The notes: generated by a model not told the origin, from the sequence alone. 62,000 nt of DNA from Chromera velia (GCA_018398765.1 JAHBMJ010004137.1:20967-82966); one strand, 5' to 3'; counted from the first letter of the stretch, positions 46,795 to 60,300 are shown. A program made the numbers and translations.

Positions 46795-48725
46795 TTTGCT
46801 CTCCAGAAGTTGATGTAATCAATCGTGCAGTAATTTGGCTTCGGATCCTTTTCCTGCCTTCTGCTTTGATGCGCGCCTCAACTGACTTTCTCGCGGGAAC
46901 ACTCAAGAGGAATGAACCGACGAGTGAGGAAAAACGGCAGCTCAATTTTCTGTTGTTCTGTTCTTGTTTCTGTGGGAGTGCTGACTTCCGAGTTCCCAGC
47001 TCGACGGTGTCTGTCAGTCTGAGTAGAAACGTGCTCTGCCGGCTCAGGAGCGGGATTCAGTATCATTCTACATACATAGACTTGAAAGATAACGAATGCA
47101 ACTTTCCTTAATTATGCGTTGCATCAGATTGATAATTGCGTACATGTACAGATTGATTGATGCATATATGATGCATATGTATATACGTACGTATATATAT
47201 GTACGCATGCATGTATCTGTTGTTGTATATGTTAATTATAATTCGCAATTAATTAGGAAAGAAATTCAAGTTTGTTCGCGCGCATTCGCGCGCGAATATG
47301 GTATGTGATGGAAAAGTTTGTGCGTCCTCGATCGGTCCGGATCGATCGGAGACATAATTCGGAGAACCCGAAAAATCAGTCTTAAAAAATCATAAATTCA
47401 CATGAAAATTCTCTCCCTTTTAAAAATAAAAAATGAATGAATAAAAAACATGTAGTTGTGGAAAGTTGTGGATGAGTTTTGTGGATCAATTACTGAAGGC
47501 GGTGAAGGAAGCTAAAGCAAACTAAATCTGGTTTAAATAAACACTTTATATCTCTCTACCTACCAAAAGCCCTCCTAAATAAATACCACCACCATGAAAG
47601 CAACACAATCAAGCCTTTTTACAAATACTAAAAGCCAAATTAAACAATTTTTTTTATTACTTTACTACATTGATTTCAATAATCAATAATGATCAATCAA
47701 TCAATCGATTTCAAACTGTTTTAATTCATAGATTCTAAGCATTTTCACTTTAGCTAATACGATTTCACAGTGAAATTTATACCAAACCACATCTTAAGTT
47801 GTCTTTAACTCTATCATTTAGGTGCAACGCCGCTACGCCAGGTTTAGTCTAATTATGATCATAAAATTTTTTTAAGGAATTAACCTGAAAACGATCGACA
47901 GGCACAAGCTGTGTATAAAGTACGTGGTATCGCGGCCAGTTTGGCCACCAACAGACGGAACAAGACGCAAAAGACGCAAATCATCGAGCATGCCAGGGCA
48001 CCAAAGTGTCTTTCGCAAAACATCAGGAAAGACACACAAATCACATTGGTACCTTCTTCCGACATCTCCACAGTAGTCGCAAGACAGTTCGACCACGCAT
48101 ACTCGATCACGGTGCTCCGTCTAGCTCCGCAGTTGTCCATGCATGCATGCATCATGGAAACCTTCCCATAGCTCAACACCACACCATCATGACGGTCCGG
48201 GAAGAGGAAAAGAAGCACGATCGATCGATCATGAAGTATATAGCTGTACAATTAGAGTCATCGATCAATCCATCGATCGATCGAGCAAGGCCAAGTTTTG
48301 TTCGGGTCTATCGATTCACCAGGCAACCGGTCTCGCCACTTTGCTACTCGCTGCTCTGTCAGACAGACCCTTTCAGCCACTCATTCGATGACTGACTGAT
48401 TCAGTTCGTCACAAGAAAGAAAGAACGGATGTGTTGAATGCTTGCCTCTCTCCTGTACGAACGAACATCAAGAGTGGTTGAAGACAAAGAAAGGGCAAAG
48501 AAAGAGGCAGCATTTTCTTCTCTCTTCCTCGCTGGTTCTTTTCTTTCCTCCACCATCTGAACAACGAATTCCACACCGCATACCCTGGTGGAATCACACT
48601 CAGATCCAATAGATAAATACCATTCGCTCGAAGTCCCCCCTCCTCAATCTCTGCCCATCACTCGCACAGGAGGAAAGAAAGAAAGCCAAGAGACAATCAA
48701 GGCAACGGAGGCTCCGCAATTGAAT
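46795..48725. other. Intergenic region, AT-rich in the centre
   Basis: About 1.9 kb between the end of the zinc-finger/coiled-coil gene and the start of the acidic coiled-coil gene, both on minus. 47100-47880 is AT-rich with ATGTATATACGTACGTATATATATGTAC-like palindromic patches (about 47178-47203). 48220-48290 carries repeated GATCGATC. Minus-strand ORFs around 47870-48250 encode some Cys but have no splice or homology support. Confidence 0.55.
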
Positions 48726-51700
48726 CTACATCCCTGAAGGGGGCGGGGGTGGGGGTGGCGGAGCTGCCTGGACAGAGTGGAAAGGGGAGAGCACCGTCGC
48801 ACCTCCATCCACTGTTGGGGAGATTTGGGGGCGTGCGGGTTCTTTGTGGTGGACGTAGGAGGAGGAGGAAGAGGAAGAGGAGTTGCCCTCAGTCGTTGCA
48901 AAGGGGGGAAGGGGATCGCCGTTCGTTGTGCTCATCGACGCAGGTCTGTTCGCATGCATCGCCTCCCCTTCTCCAGGACTTGATCCCACCACCATCTGCC
49001 CCCCTTCCATTGACGCGTCTGGGGCCTGTCCTGACCCCGACATCGAGTGGTGTGTCTGAGAGGGCGGATCCTCTTGACGTGATCCTTCCCTGTCCCCACC
49101 TGCCGACCCAGATGCACCCCCAGCTGCAGTCACAGACAGGTCTCTGTTCTCCATCTTCCGGTTGATGGCATCTGTGAGAAGAACAAAAAGGACGGAGTCG
49201 AGGTCGGAACCCTGAAAAACCTGTGACCGGAGCTGTAGAACGTCACGGAGGTGGGCCAAAAGACCCCGCACCTGCAACCGCCGTATACAACACTCAGTCC
49301 GTCATCTGATCACAAGGTTCGCGTGCTTTCTTTCACTTGCGCTCATTTCCTGGTGACGACCACGGAGTAAGAAAACTTGCACGCGATCAAATCGATATTG
49401 AAATTGTGCTGCATTTTATTTTTTTCCAACGCGGGGAAAGTTGGTAAGATGTGCATCAGACACGGGAGAAGCCCGTCACCTTCCATCTACCGCTTGACAA
49501 GAGCATGCAAAGGCAGAAAAAGAAATCTGTTGGAATGATGGGGAAATGTATCACTAATGTTCTTGTCTGTGCGGTGAACTTCGAAAATCCGTAAGCGTTG
49601 ACTGTATAACACCAAAAAAAGCCTAACAAGAAAGCCAGCGAAATTTGTGTGACATTCCCCGAGTTTCATTGCTCCCCCGCCTCAAAAACAAATTCAGTCA
49701 CAGAACCAACTGATGCACCCACCCACCTCTGCAGAAAGCTGGATATCACTCGTGGTCAGTTGGCCCCCCCCTCCAACGGGAAGTCCCCCAGGCGCGGGTC
49801 CGAATTGCTGCCCCCCGTAGAGGGGCACTGCGGCTGCCCCCCCTCGAGGCGTTGGGGGTGAAAATCGGACCCTTTGGGCCGGTGGCGCTCTCTGTGAGGT
49901 GGAGGACATTGAGCTCATGGGGGGGGCGAATGGGTCGAATCCTCCACCTGACATGGGCTGTGCGGCTGCGTTGGGGGAGATGGAAATCCCCCCCGGAAGC
50001 GCTACCCCAGCAGTCTTGCTAATCCATGACCGGCCCCTCTTTTCGCCCCTTTCAGCTGGAAGGAAGCCTACTGCTTGGTGGGCCGCATCCATCAAACGTG
50101 AAGAGGGATAGGAGGGCTGCCGCGGCATTGAGCCTAGAGAATCTCTACCTGGAGGTAGGGAGGCAGGTAGAGAGCCGGTTGCATTAGAGACCGCTCCTTG
50201 CCCATGCATGCGGGAATACTCCTGTGCAACTAGCTCATCCAGGGGTGGGAGGTTAGGAGTGGGAGGACCAGACTTCTGCGTGCTTCCTGTCCCCTCCCTC
50301 GACCTTCTCAGGGAGGGGACTGTTCCTTGTTGCGGCGGCGCAGAGAGGGTCTGCATTCTCTGGGATCCTCTTGCTGCCGCTGCAGCGTTCAACAGGGGGT
50401 CGACATCGAAACCTCCCCCCATGGTCGGGTGACGGGAGGCGGGTCTGAGCATGTCGATGTCCCCCTCCAGTCCGAAGGAACCAGAACGAAGGGCAGAGTC
50501 GTAGTAGGACCCCATGCCTCCTCCTCCCAACTGCAGGAAGGAAGGAAGGAAAAAGACAGACAGAGAGACCAAATTGCAACAAGCCAAGTTGGAGATTGAA
50601 AGCAAGATTTGGGATAGCTACTTTTTGGATTTACGCATAGAGTGGCAGGCATCCATCGTCTCACATCCATCGAGCGAGTCATTCATGGAAAGAAAAAAAG
50701 AAAGAAAGAAAGAAAGAAAGACCACGCTCATGCATGCATGCAGGCCTCCCCTCCCCCCACTGCAGTCCAATCAGAGGACGGAGGATCGAAAGACCGGTCC
50801 GGGAAGAAAACCTCCCACAAGGGAAGAAAGAAACGACCAGGGGAAGCGAAGGGGAATGAAGAAAGAAAGGGAAAAGAAAGAACGAAAAAAAGAGTCAGGC
50901 AAGACATAGGATGAGATATAAACAAAGAAATAACAAGAAAGGGAAAAAGACACAAAAGACAGATGAAGTACATGAGGAAAAGCGCAAAGGGCAAAGAAAG
51001 TCACACACACTGTCGCTTTCATTGCCGTCATTCTTCAGTGCAAGCAGAGAGAGATCCTGCCCTCGGACATCCGTCTATTTACATATGAATACATACACAC
51101 GAGCCCTGCCTGCCGATCAGAGAATGACAGAGATCACTTCAAATTCTATTGGTCCCTCTTGTCTGTAACAAAATCCGCACCCCACACAATTGACTGACTG
51201 ACTGACCCCCATGCTCTCTCCAGTGAATCTCCTCCCATGGTGATGAGCACCTCCTCTCTGGCTGAGAGTCGCCAGTCTGTCTGTCAGCCTCGCTGCCGTC
51301 TCGGTCAGCATCTGCAATTCCGCCCCCCCAGGGCCCCCATACCCCATCCCCATACCCCCCAGTCCCATGCCCATCGACTCATCCGACCCCATGGGACCTC
51401 CGAACCCAGAGGGACTCACACCACCAGGAACTGAACGGACAGAGAGAATTAACGGAAAAGAAGAGCACAAAAAACTTTGTGTTTGAAGAGGGAAGGAAGG
51501 CAAGAGGAAAGATGAACTGGAGAGAAACAATCAGAAGACAACAGGCAAGAAAAGACGAAACCACATCTAAATGTGTCTACGTACAAATGAAAAGGATAAT
51601 ACTGAATGAAGGTCACATGGATCTACCAGTGCACAAGACAACAAGACAACCAGAGAGACAGATGCAAAGATGGAGAAAGACACGGACAGTCAAACAGATG

Positions 51701-54700
51701 GACAACCAGAGAGAAATTTGGCGCCCAAAAAGACATGCAGACAGTGCAACAAACCCGTCTGACCCACTTTTGACTGTGAGCACGTTCTTATCTGACAGGA
51801 ATTTACACAAAGTGTTGTTTCTGATGAGCTTCAGTTTCTGACCTGGAAGAGGTACTAGAGCTCCGGAAAATGCAGGGGGTATGGGGAGCGACTGCATTCT
51901 GCTCGCGTGTCGGGAGAACGCGTCCATCGGATTTCCCTCCTCGGCTCCCGGAGTGACCTGCGTGATTTCGACTGACGCCGACGCACCCCCTTCACCCCCG
52001 GGAAGGACCCCCAGTCCCTCTCCTTCGGCCGATGCCCCTGGTGCACCGGGCGGCGCCGCCACATGTACACGGACTTGTGGGGGGGCGGCGCCTCCCCCCT
52101 CCCCCTCCTGAGCTCTTCCCGCGTCCTGTCCCATTTCAATTTTGACCTTGGGAATACCCGATGCGGCGGCGGAAGCAGACGGGAGAGCGGCACCCCCCTG
52201 CTGTTGAGCCAAGTGAGGGGGAAGTGGAGGCTCCGAGGAACCGCCTGCTGATGATGGGAGGAGGGAGAGAGAGGAGCGGGGGGGAAGGGAAAGGGGAACA
52301 AACAGAAGCATGGTTGCATCCAGAGAGATCATCGCATCATTGGCTTTCCTTCTTTCCCCCTTCATTCGCGGTGAGGAAATGGACAGCCAGCCAAGAGTAA
52401 CCAGTGCATGTCGGGGCCGTCTCTGATCCCCCCCGGCTCTCTTTTCTTTCTTTCTTTCTTTCTTCGGCACAAAATGCATCAAAAAACCGTGTCACGCCAC
52501 AGCGTCCGGTGACGAGCAAGAAAGAAAAAGACAAGAGAGAGAGTGAAAAAACGCGAAAACGAGAGACAAAGCCGGGAAGACGCGAATAGAAGTCAGCACG
52601 CGGAAGAAAACACAGGGGAGGCTCCATCCATCAAGGCACTCACCTACCTGAGGGCGGCGTGCTGTAAAACGTCGGCGCCCCAAAGGATGAGGGCTGTTGG
52701 AAGGGCGCCTGTCCGTACAAGCCCCCCCTCAGTCTGGCTTGCTCTGCCCTGACGGCATTCAGTTGACTTTCCAACTGTTGTTGCTGTGCTTGGAGAAGTC
52801 TCTGCTGCTGCTGTTCTGCGAGAGCCACCCTCAACGCGGTGTTTTCTTGCTGGAGCACGAGCACCGAGTCATGCTGCTGTTGCTGCTGGAAGAGAAAATT
52901 TTGGGCTTCTCCGAAGGCGCTGCGTACAGGAAACCGATCGAACAAAAAAAAAGTGCACAAAGAGATAGAACGAAGAGAACATGCAACCTCGAAATGGCAC
53001 TTTCTGAGAAGTGGCGACAGAACGAGTTGCACGCAGCTCAAGAAGGAGGCAGCAGAACCGACGCATAGGAGAATAGAAAGGCGAACAGATTCGGAAGAAC
53101 AGACTAGCAGGGAGACCCTGAATGAATGGAGGGGCCGCGCATCCCACCAATTAATTGTCATTGCTGGCTTTGAAGGCACTTCGCAAAAACGCAGGAGAGC
53201 GGATCAATCAGAGTCAGTCAGGGAAGGGACGGAAACCGACTCAGTCGAAGAAAGAGCTAGAAGAGAGAGACAGAGACTGACACGCCAGCGGAAGCAGAAG
53301 GGAGAGAGGACCCTTCGGGCAGAGGAGGGACGGCCGCCCCTCCCCCTCCTCCTCCAGCAGAAGCAGAGGCAGACGCGGAGGATGAGGATGAAGATGCTGC
53401 CCCGCCCTGCTGCTCCTGTTGCTGCTGTGTGAGACCGAATCCCGCCACGTGCTGTTGGAGGCTGGCCATGGCAAGCGGGTTAGGCACACCCCCAGCCCCC
53501 GCCGTTCCTGCTCCTTCGTTCTCGTAGTCGCTCTCGCCAAGCTCAGTCCTGCGCACGCGTGCATCAAAAACAATAAATCTCTTTAAATCTTGTCATCACC
53601 TATTCCTTTGTTTGCCATTTTGACAATCCTTTCATCTGCACTTGTGCCGGCCCACACAGAACTCTCTCGTTCGCACCCTGCAGGCATAACCTCTACCTCC
53701 TCCGTTCACTTTTTTTGCGTCCCCTCTTCACTCAGTCATGAACGACCCCTCTTGACTGCGTTGCACTGCGAACCTTCACACCCCTTCTTTTCTGCACACA
53801 GGCAGATGGCCCCTCCTCCCCCGCCTTATCAAACAAGAAACCTTTCTGCATGCATGCACCCTTACTGGCTGAAGGACTGAAGGACCGACCGACCCGCTGC
53901 TCCGTGCTGGCGGCTGGCTCTTCGCTCGGCCTCGCTTCTCACACGTTCGCACGTGGAGCTCATAGATTTCGTTGAAGATGTACTGCTTACAGCTCTCGCA
54001 GAAAATGCAGCGCTCTCTGTGGTGCCTCGGGATGTGTTGGTGGACCTGAATGCACGCAACGGGCAAGCAGAACGTTCAGTGAATCGGTATCGTTTCTTTT
54101 TTTCAGAATTTTGAGAACATGTCGATTCATGGAAGCGCAGTGTCTCACCGCAAAGAACGAAGAAAAAAGGTAGACAGGGAAGATCAGCGCAATGTTGCGC
54201 TGAGCTTGTAGGCACATCTCATCCTGCAAAGGTGGACAAGCTCCAAAATACATACATACACGGACCACACATAAAAGCCCAAAGTACACCGTTTAGATGC
54301 ACATACGCATACTTCCCCGCGTTAATACACAAACATCACCTTTATCTCCCTCGCATCACGAACCCCCCCGCACCCTTGACTGACTGATTTAACGACTGAC
54401 TGACTCACTCTGGCCGTGCTGATCGACTGACATAATTTTTGTGGAACACCCACGCGACGTCTCCTTTTTCCCTGCAGAAGTTGCAGTTGTAGAACTTTTT
54501 GGGTTTTCCGTCTGGAAGTGTGAACTCGAGGACGAGTCTGTCCTTCTTCTTGGGGGCCTGCGTGAGGACGCCCTTCAGAGGGACGCCAGACGTGTCAACG
54601 TTCAGGTACCATTCCCCTCCTGCATGCAAACAGATGGGAATGAAAACAGACTGTACAGAACAGATGGATAAGCAGACAAACATAAAAGAGACAGACACGG

Positions 54701-55272
54701 TCCGAGTACACTGACCAGAAAGTGTGGAAAGAAGCAGGGAAACAGACTGGCAGGAAACGGGATAAAAGGGGGTGCATGGAGGAAGCGAGTTGACGGAGGT
54801 GGGCAGGAGACGGGTGTATGAGAAAACCGAGACTGGGTCAAAATGCCGCAAAAACGGAACGTCTACTGAACAGCGACAAGGAAACAGGTACAGCCAGACA
54901 AACGACAGCGGCACAAAGCGTCAAGAAATGGGAGGCCAGGAAGGGGCAAGAGTCCAGAGAGTATGAGAGAGGTGAAAGAAACAAAAGACACACAAGATTT
55001 CGATCAGGACATGATGAAGAGGATGAATACAGACAACGACAGGAACAAAATAGTACAGACAAGGGAGAAAATTGAAAAGCCTCGGTAAAGACCACGTGAT
55101 TTCCACTATCTCAGAAGTCCTGACCCTCAAAGTAAGGCGCCTTGCTTCCCTCGTCTGTACCGAGAGTATCTCCAGTGGGTTGCCGGTCCATCCTTTCTTC
55201 GTCCGCTTCTCGAAGCAGTGAACGGACCTCAGTCCACTGATGAAAGCGGGATGGTACAAGAGCCTCGTTGAA
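48726..55272 (-). CDS. Zinc-finger, Gln/Gly-rich coiled-coil protein (at least 1017 aa), 5' end unresolved
   Basis: Exons in transcript order: 55125-55272, 54432-54619, 54176-54223, 53894-54045, 53282-53548, 52648-52919, 51843-52247, 51207-51430, 49727-50530 and 48726-49271 (stop TAG); all phases fit. The N-terminal exons contain a Cys/His region: YNCNFCREKGDVAWVFHKNY, then RCIFCESCKQYIF..IYELHVRTCEKR, a plausible C2HC-type zinc finger pair. Next come a Gln-rich coiled coil (QQQQQHDSVLVLQQENTAL), Gly/Ala/Ser/Pro-rich disordered stretches, a short helical segment with RLTDRLATLSQR, and near the C-terminus VRGLLAHLRDVLQLRSQVF followed by a Pro-rich tail. No enzyme domain is seen. I do not recognise the family. 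The first exon listed could begin at 55275 instead, and further exons probably lie upstream (see 55320-55850). Confidence 0.6.
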
Positions 55273-55319
55273 CTTCTAGTGAAGTAAAAAGGAAAGGCAG
55301 GCAGTGCTATGCGGTTAAG

Positions 55320-55850
55320 TGCCAACGCAAGGAAGATGGCCGTGATGAGGGACAGCGACTCACTTTATGGCTGCGAGACGACGACTCCAAACTGCTCCGT
55401 TTCCAAAAAGAGCTTCAGAGCGTATTTCAGGAGTAAACATGTCGGCAAAGGACGCGTGACTTGCGTAGACATGTGTGAGATCAGCTGCTTTTGGTTGCTT
55501 GCCAGGATTGATCGCGAAGGTGTTCGACGTGCACTGTTCAACTTCATGAATCTCACCGTCGATGCCCTCTCTGACATTGCCGCGCGCAATGCGCGAAAGT
55601 TTTGTCACATATTAAATTTCCAAGTCACTCACCCAATGCACTTGCGTGACGGATCTCCTTGGCAATTAAGGCCCCAGAAAAAATTCAAGCGGAATCCATT
55701 TGCGTGTCAACGTCTCCGGCGCGGAGGGAGAGATCCTTTCCCCGTGACAGCGTCTGAAGAACTGTAACTCCGGAGGGTAAGTAATTTTGCGAAAGACCTC
55801 TGCATTCAGGACCGTTCAGGACCCGTGTGTAGTGGGGTTCCATCCGGAGT
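55320..55850 (-). other. Probable upstream coding exons of the zinc-finger gene, structure unresolved
   Basis: Minus-strand sequence here looks coding: about 55375-55570 encodes EVEQCTSNTFAINPGKQPKA..YASHASFADMFTPEIRSEALF, and about 55700-55850 encodes MEPHYTRVLNGPECRGLSQN and SRGKDLSLRAGD. Very short introns (about 63 and 54 bases) would bridge the frame breaks (donor GTGAGT near 55646, acceptor near 55584). However, the last donor (phase 2) does not match the first firm exon of the downstream gene (phase 0). This is either an N-terminal part of that gene with a missed junction or a separate small gene. Confidence 0.35.
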
Positions 55851-56363
55851 TTCGTGCTTGTGTCATTAGCTTGTGTGCCGCATTTTCCTTTTGAACCGAG
55901 ACAGGCCGGCACGCTGGAGTTTTCCCTCCCTGTCTGACGACTATCACCGAACGTAAGCAGAAGAGGCGGGGGGGGGNGGGGGGGGGGGAGGGCTTGCATG
56001 GGGGGTGCATGAGGGCATGGAAAGGCAATGTAGCCCTTGCGCATTGTCATGGAAGAGTGATTATTCGGTTTTACTGGGAACCACTGCGAACTTTTTTGAT
56101 CTCTTGTTTGTATCGGTACTTGAGATCTGACCTTGCTTGCTTTTCACTGGAGTGGTGGGAGAGATCGGTGAGGTGTGAAGAGCAGGAACTCAGTGGGAAG
56201 AGACAAAAAATCACCAAAAGTGCTCGAGATCCATTTTATGTAAATTTTGATGCTTTCTGAGTTTCGATCAAGTGTTCTCTGAGTGGTCCTGCCTGCAGGT
56301 GACTTCGTTTCTTACAGGTTAACTGTTCACTGATCCAAAAGGACAGAGCGAAACAGAAGAAAG
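55851..56363. promoter_or_regulatory. Upstream region of methionine synthase, with a G-run and one ambiguous base
   Basis: No supported exon. It contains a poly-G stretch with a single N (about 55970-55989), followed by GCATGG-rich sequence (about 55994-56027). The 5' end of metH and the 5' end of the minus-strand gene probably both draw on this region. Confidence 0.4.
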
Positions 56364-59300
56364 ATGCCGCACTTCAAGGATCCCGCAGATACCTTTGCGT
56401 ATCTGAACAAGACTGCCCGAGAGAGGGTCAGTGCAGCCGACGGCAGACAGAGCCGGACCGACATGATCTCTCTCCTCTTTCTTGCCGTCTCTCGGATAAC
56501 ACCCCGCCCGTATTCACCGCCCAATCTTGCTCACCAGGTTTTTTCCTTACGCCCCCCCTTACTGTCTGTATTTCTACCTCTTCCTTCGTTTGCTCTCTGA
56601 TCGGCTGCCTGCCACTCTGTTTGACTTCCAGGCGTCGCTTTAGGCGCAAGCCATCTTTTCTGTCAGCTGTGAAACCGAAGTTTGTTCAACAGACTGTGAT
56701 GCCTCCCTCTTGCCCCCCTCTGCAGATCATGATGCTGGATGGAGGCATGGGCACGCGTATTCAGGCAGAAAAGTTTGTGGAAGAAGACTACAGGGGTCGG
56801 TTGTATGGGGGAGGGGAAAGGATGGAAAGGAAGGGGTCATGCTCCTGATTGTTTCCGCCTGCTCACTTTCCTGAACTTTCCTTCCCTTTCCTATGAGAAA
56901 CGAGACGATTGAAGGGCCCCCTCTTTCTCCCCCTGTCTGCCACGTGCGTTTGCAACTTGAACGAAGAAAGTACGAGAGCAGTTAAACGAAAGCGAGAGTT
57001 CCAAGAGGGAACAAAGAGTGAAGTTGTAATTTCGTTTTTTCCTCTCCTCCTTTGTTTTGTTTCTCTTTGCAGGAGACCGCTTCAAGGAGTTCACCAAGAA
57101 AGAGCTGAAGGGTAACAACGATCTCCTCTCGATCACCAAACCCGCAATCATTCAGCAGATTCACGAGGTCCGTCCGGCAGGCATTCATTCATTCAGCTGA
57201 AGGGAGGAGAAGCAGGTGAACATGGGGGCGCAGGTAGAGGGAGGGACACAAACATGGACCCAGTGTGTGGCACAGGAGGCCAGAGAGCGTCAAGGAACAC
57301 TCAAATGAAAAGGTCGCAGAACACCTGAGAAGCAAGATTAGACGTGGAAAGAAAAGGCGAGAAAACAATTGGAGAGTTCAAAGAGAAAGAGAGAGAGTGC
57401 ACCGCTTCTTTTTTTCTTCATATCTACCCAATTTGATTATTCTTGAGAGAAAAAATGCAGGAATACCTGGACGCTGGAAGCGACATCATCGAGACCAATA
57501 CTTTCAACAGCAACAGCGTCTCACAGGTTCGTCACCAGTGAGGATTTCAAAGTGGTTTATGGTCTCAATTCTTCCTGTCGTTGGTTTCTTCATGTTTTTC
57601 TATCCTGCTGTATCATTCAAAAATGATTTCAATATTCTGGTCTATGTGATGAAAGCGACTCCTTTGATCGACACGAGACATCGCGAATCAATCAACCAAC
57701 CGTCTGCGTGAGTGCAGGCCGAGTACGCCCTCGAGCACATGGCGTATGAGCTGAACGTGGAGTCCGCAAAGCTGGCGCGTGCAGCATGTGAGAGGGTCAG
57801 TTATTTATGTCTCACTCTATCTTCTTGCTGCGGGAGGCATCAATAAAGAGAGCGACCTGTGGTGGGACTCGTTGGTGTTGTACAGGTTGACCGACTGTGC
57901 TTTGCTTCTTGTTCCTTCTTGGGGACCTGATCATTCTCTTTCAGCCTCTTCTTACCTTCTCCCCCGCTTGTTTTTTCACCCACATACACGCACACCGAGA
58001 GAGAAAAAGACCAATGCCTTCTTCTGCCTGTCTGACAGTCCTGGATGATAGCTCCTTCTCTCCCGTATCCTTTTGCTGTTCTTGAATTGTTTTCTTTATT
58101 GTTTCTCTGAGGCTTGTTGTGTCCCCCTATGTCCGGATGTGCTTTTCTGAGCCCGGTGTTCCTTTTTTCTTTTCTTGCCTGTGCGCGCAGGTGACTGCGA
58201 AGGACCCCACTCGCATTCGATTTGCTGCCGGTGCGATCGGCCCCACCAGCAGAACTCTTTCCGTGTCCCCCTCTGTGGAAGACTGCTCGTACAGAAACAT
58301 CAGTCAGTTAGTTAACAGCAATCCTGAGATGGAGTCTGGGGGCTCTGTTTTGTGCAATAATGCGGAACTTTTTTTTTTCATTGATTTGTGCCCCTGTGTG
58401 CGAGGCTCTCTCTGTCATTCTGCTCCCGCCCGGGAGGCGTTGCTAGGCTGCCTCAAGAATATGGCAGATCTTTTTCCCGCTGCAGCCTGTGATGCGCCTG
58501 TCTGCAAAATGGCTTTTCGCCGAGAAGAAAAGAGTTTTGCGTTCACACAGATGTCTCACGCTTGCAGTTGAGTCCCTCTCCCTCACTGTCTTTCCACATC
58601 GAAATCTCTTTTCATTTTTCCCCCTTCCTTCTCTGACCGATCTCATCTCATCTGATGTGATCTCTTCTCTTCTCCTCAGCCTGGGACGACTTGGTGGACT
58701 CCTACGAGGAGGCCGTGAAGGGTCTGGTGGACGGGGGCGTGGACGCTCTCTTCGTGGAAACCATTTTTGACACCCAGGTGGGTAGCCACAGGTGCAGGGG
58801 GAAGGAGGAAGGAGGAGCGCGTGAAGGAATGAAAGCTTCTTCTGAAAAGGGTAGCACAGAAGGGACGGATGTCCAACAACCAGAATCCTCCCCTCCCTCC
58901 TTCCCTCCCCAGCTCTTCTCTGCCATACCTGGCAGCAACCCACCCCCCGGTTGTCCCTGTCGTCTCTTTCTCTTCTCCTGTCTCCCTGGACTGATTCTCT
59001 CTTCAATTCCATTCCAGCGACATCCCTTGCATTCTTTCATTCCGGTTTGTCTGCCTGCAGAACTCCAAGGCCGCTCTGTTCGCCATCGACCGTTACTTCA
59101 CGAAAACAGGTGGGTGGGTGGGGTCATCTAAGAAGCAAAGACGTGGAATACCATCAACAACCAAAAAAAAAATGAAATGACTTGTCGTGTTCAAAATTGA
59201 CCGGTGCTTTACTGAGCAAGCAGACATAAATGAAGACTGACCGCTGAGCCCTCTCCAGGCCCCCACGGATTCTCTCTCCGTCCCTCTGTGTTGCTGGCAA

Positions 59301-60300
59301 GACGCGCATTTCTTCTTGTCGAGTTTTTCGCCCCTTCTTCCGAGATGTCATCGATAGGGTCTGCCGCAACTCCCTCTTCCCGTTTTTCCTGTCTGCCTTT
59401 CTCACCTGACTGATCTTCTCTCCTGTTCTCTTTCAAAAAAGTTTTTCTTTTGTCTTTTTTGCTCTTGCAGGCCTCCCCAGGCTTCCCCTGTTCATCTCCG
59501 GTACTCTGGTCGACCAGTCAGGCCGCACTCTCTCCGGACAGACTGTTGAGGTTTGTCTGCCTGCCTGCCTGTCTGTCAAAAAAGCAAGACATGTGTTGAT
59601 TAACCTCCCTCCTTCCTTATTTTTCGCTGCACGACCGTGCGTGAAATCTTTTGCATCCGCCACCCGACATGTGTTTTGTGTCTGTATTCTTCTGAAGTTG
59701 CCTGCTTGTCTGCCTGCGCCTCCCCGCTTCTCACTTGGTGCTGACATTTTGCACTGTCCCCGTTGGTGTGACCGTGACCGCTTGACTGTGTGGGAAGGTG
59801 GGGGGAAGAGAGAGAGAAAGCTTTCATGTATGTGTGTGTGCGCGCGCGTGCAGGCGTTTTTTGTCTCTGTGAGACACGCCAATCCTTTCTGAATCGGTAT
59901 CAACTGCGCCCTCGGTGCTCAGCAGATGAAACCGTTTTTCGAACGCCTCGTGGGAATGTCCCGTCAGTCGGTGGACCCTTCTTTTGTCTTCCGGTTGCAT
60001 GTCTCTCTTCAGTTTTTCCTCAGTCAGTGCCGTATCTTTCCTTCATCTCCACGCACGTGTACTGTCAGAACTCTCGGTCGTCTCTGAGACAAGTGGCCGG
60101 CACTGATCGAGACAGACTCCTGAGGGGCACGTTTCTCATGGACAGGGTGAAATGAGTGAGCGAGAGGTCGAAATGCAAAGAAAGGCAGTGTGAAAAATGA
60201 AAAAGCCTTTTCTCTTGTGCTGACTTGGGTTCCTCTGCGTCAAGCATGGACCTTCACTTTCTTCCTGCCTGCCTGCGTGCCTGCCTGGATTGATTGATCT

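Noticed and set aside
47872-48251. Minus-strand ORFs with several Cys (for example LSCDYCGDVGRRYQCDLC)
   Set aside because: Two competing frames, AT-rich surroundings, no credible splice partners and no recognisable domain.
55685-55780. A second candidate UGA selenocysteine (..TQMDSA-UGA-IFSGALI..)
   Set aside because: A short intron (GTTGAC..CCAAG) can remove the stop in phase, and gene structure here is unresolved; it is not comparable to the metH case.
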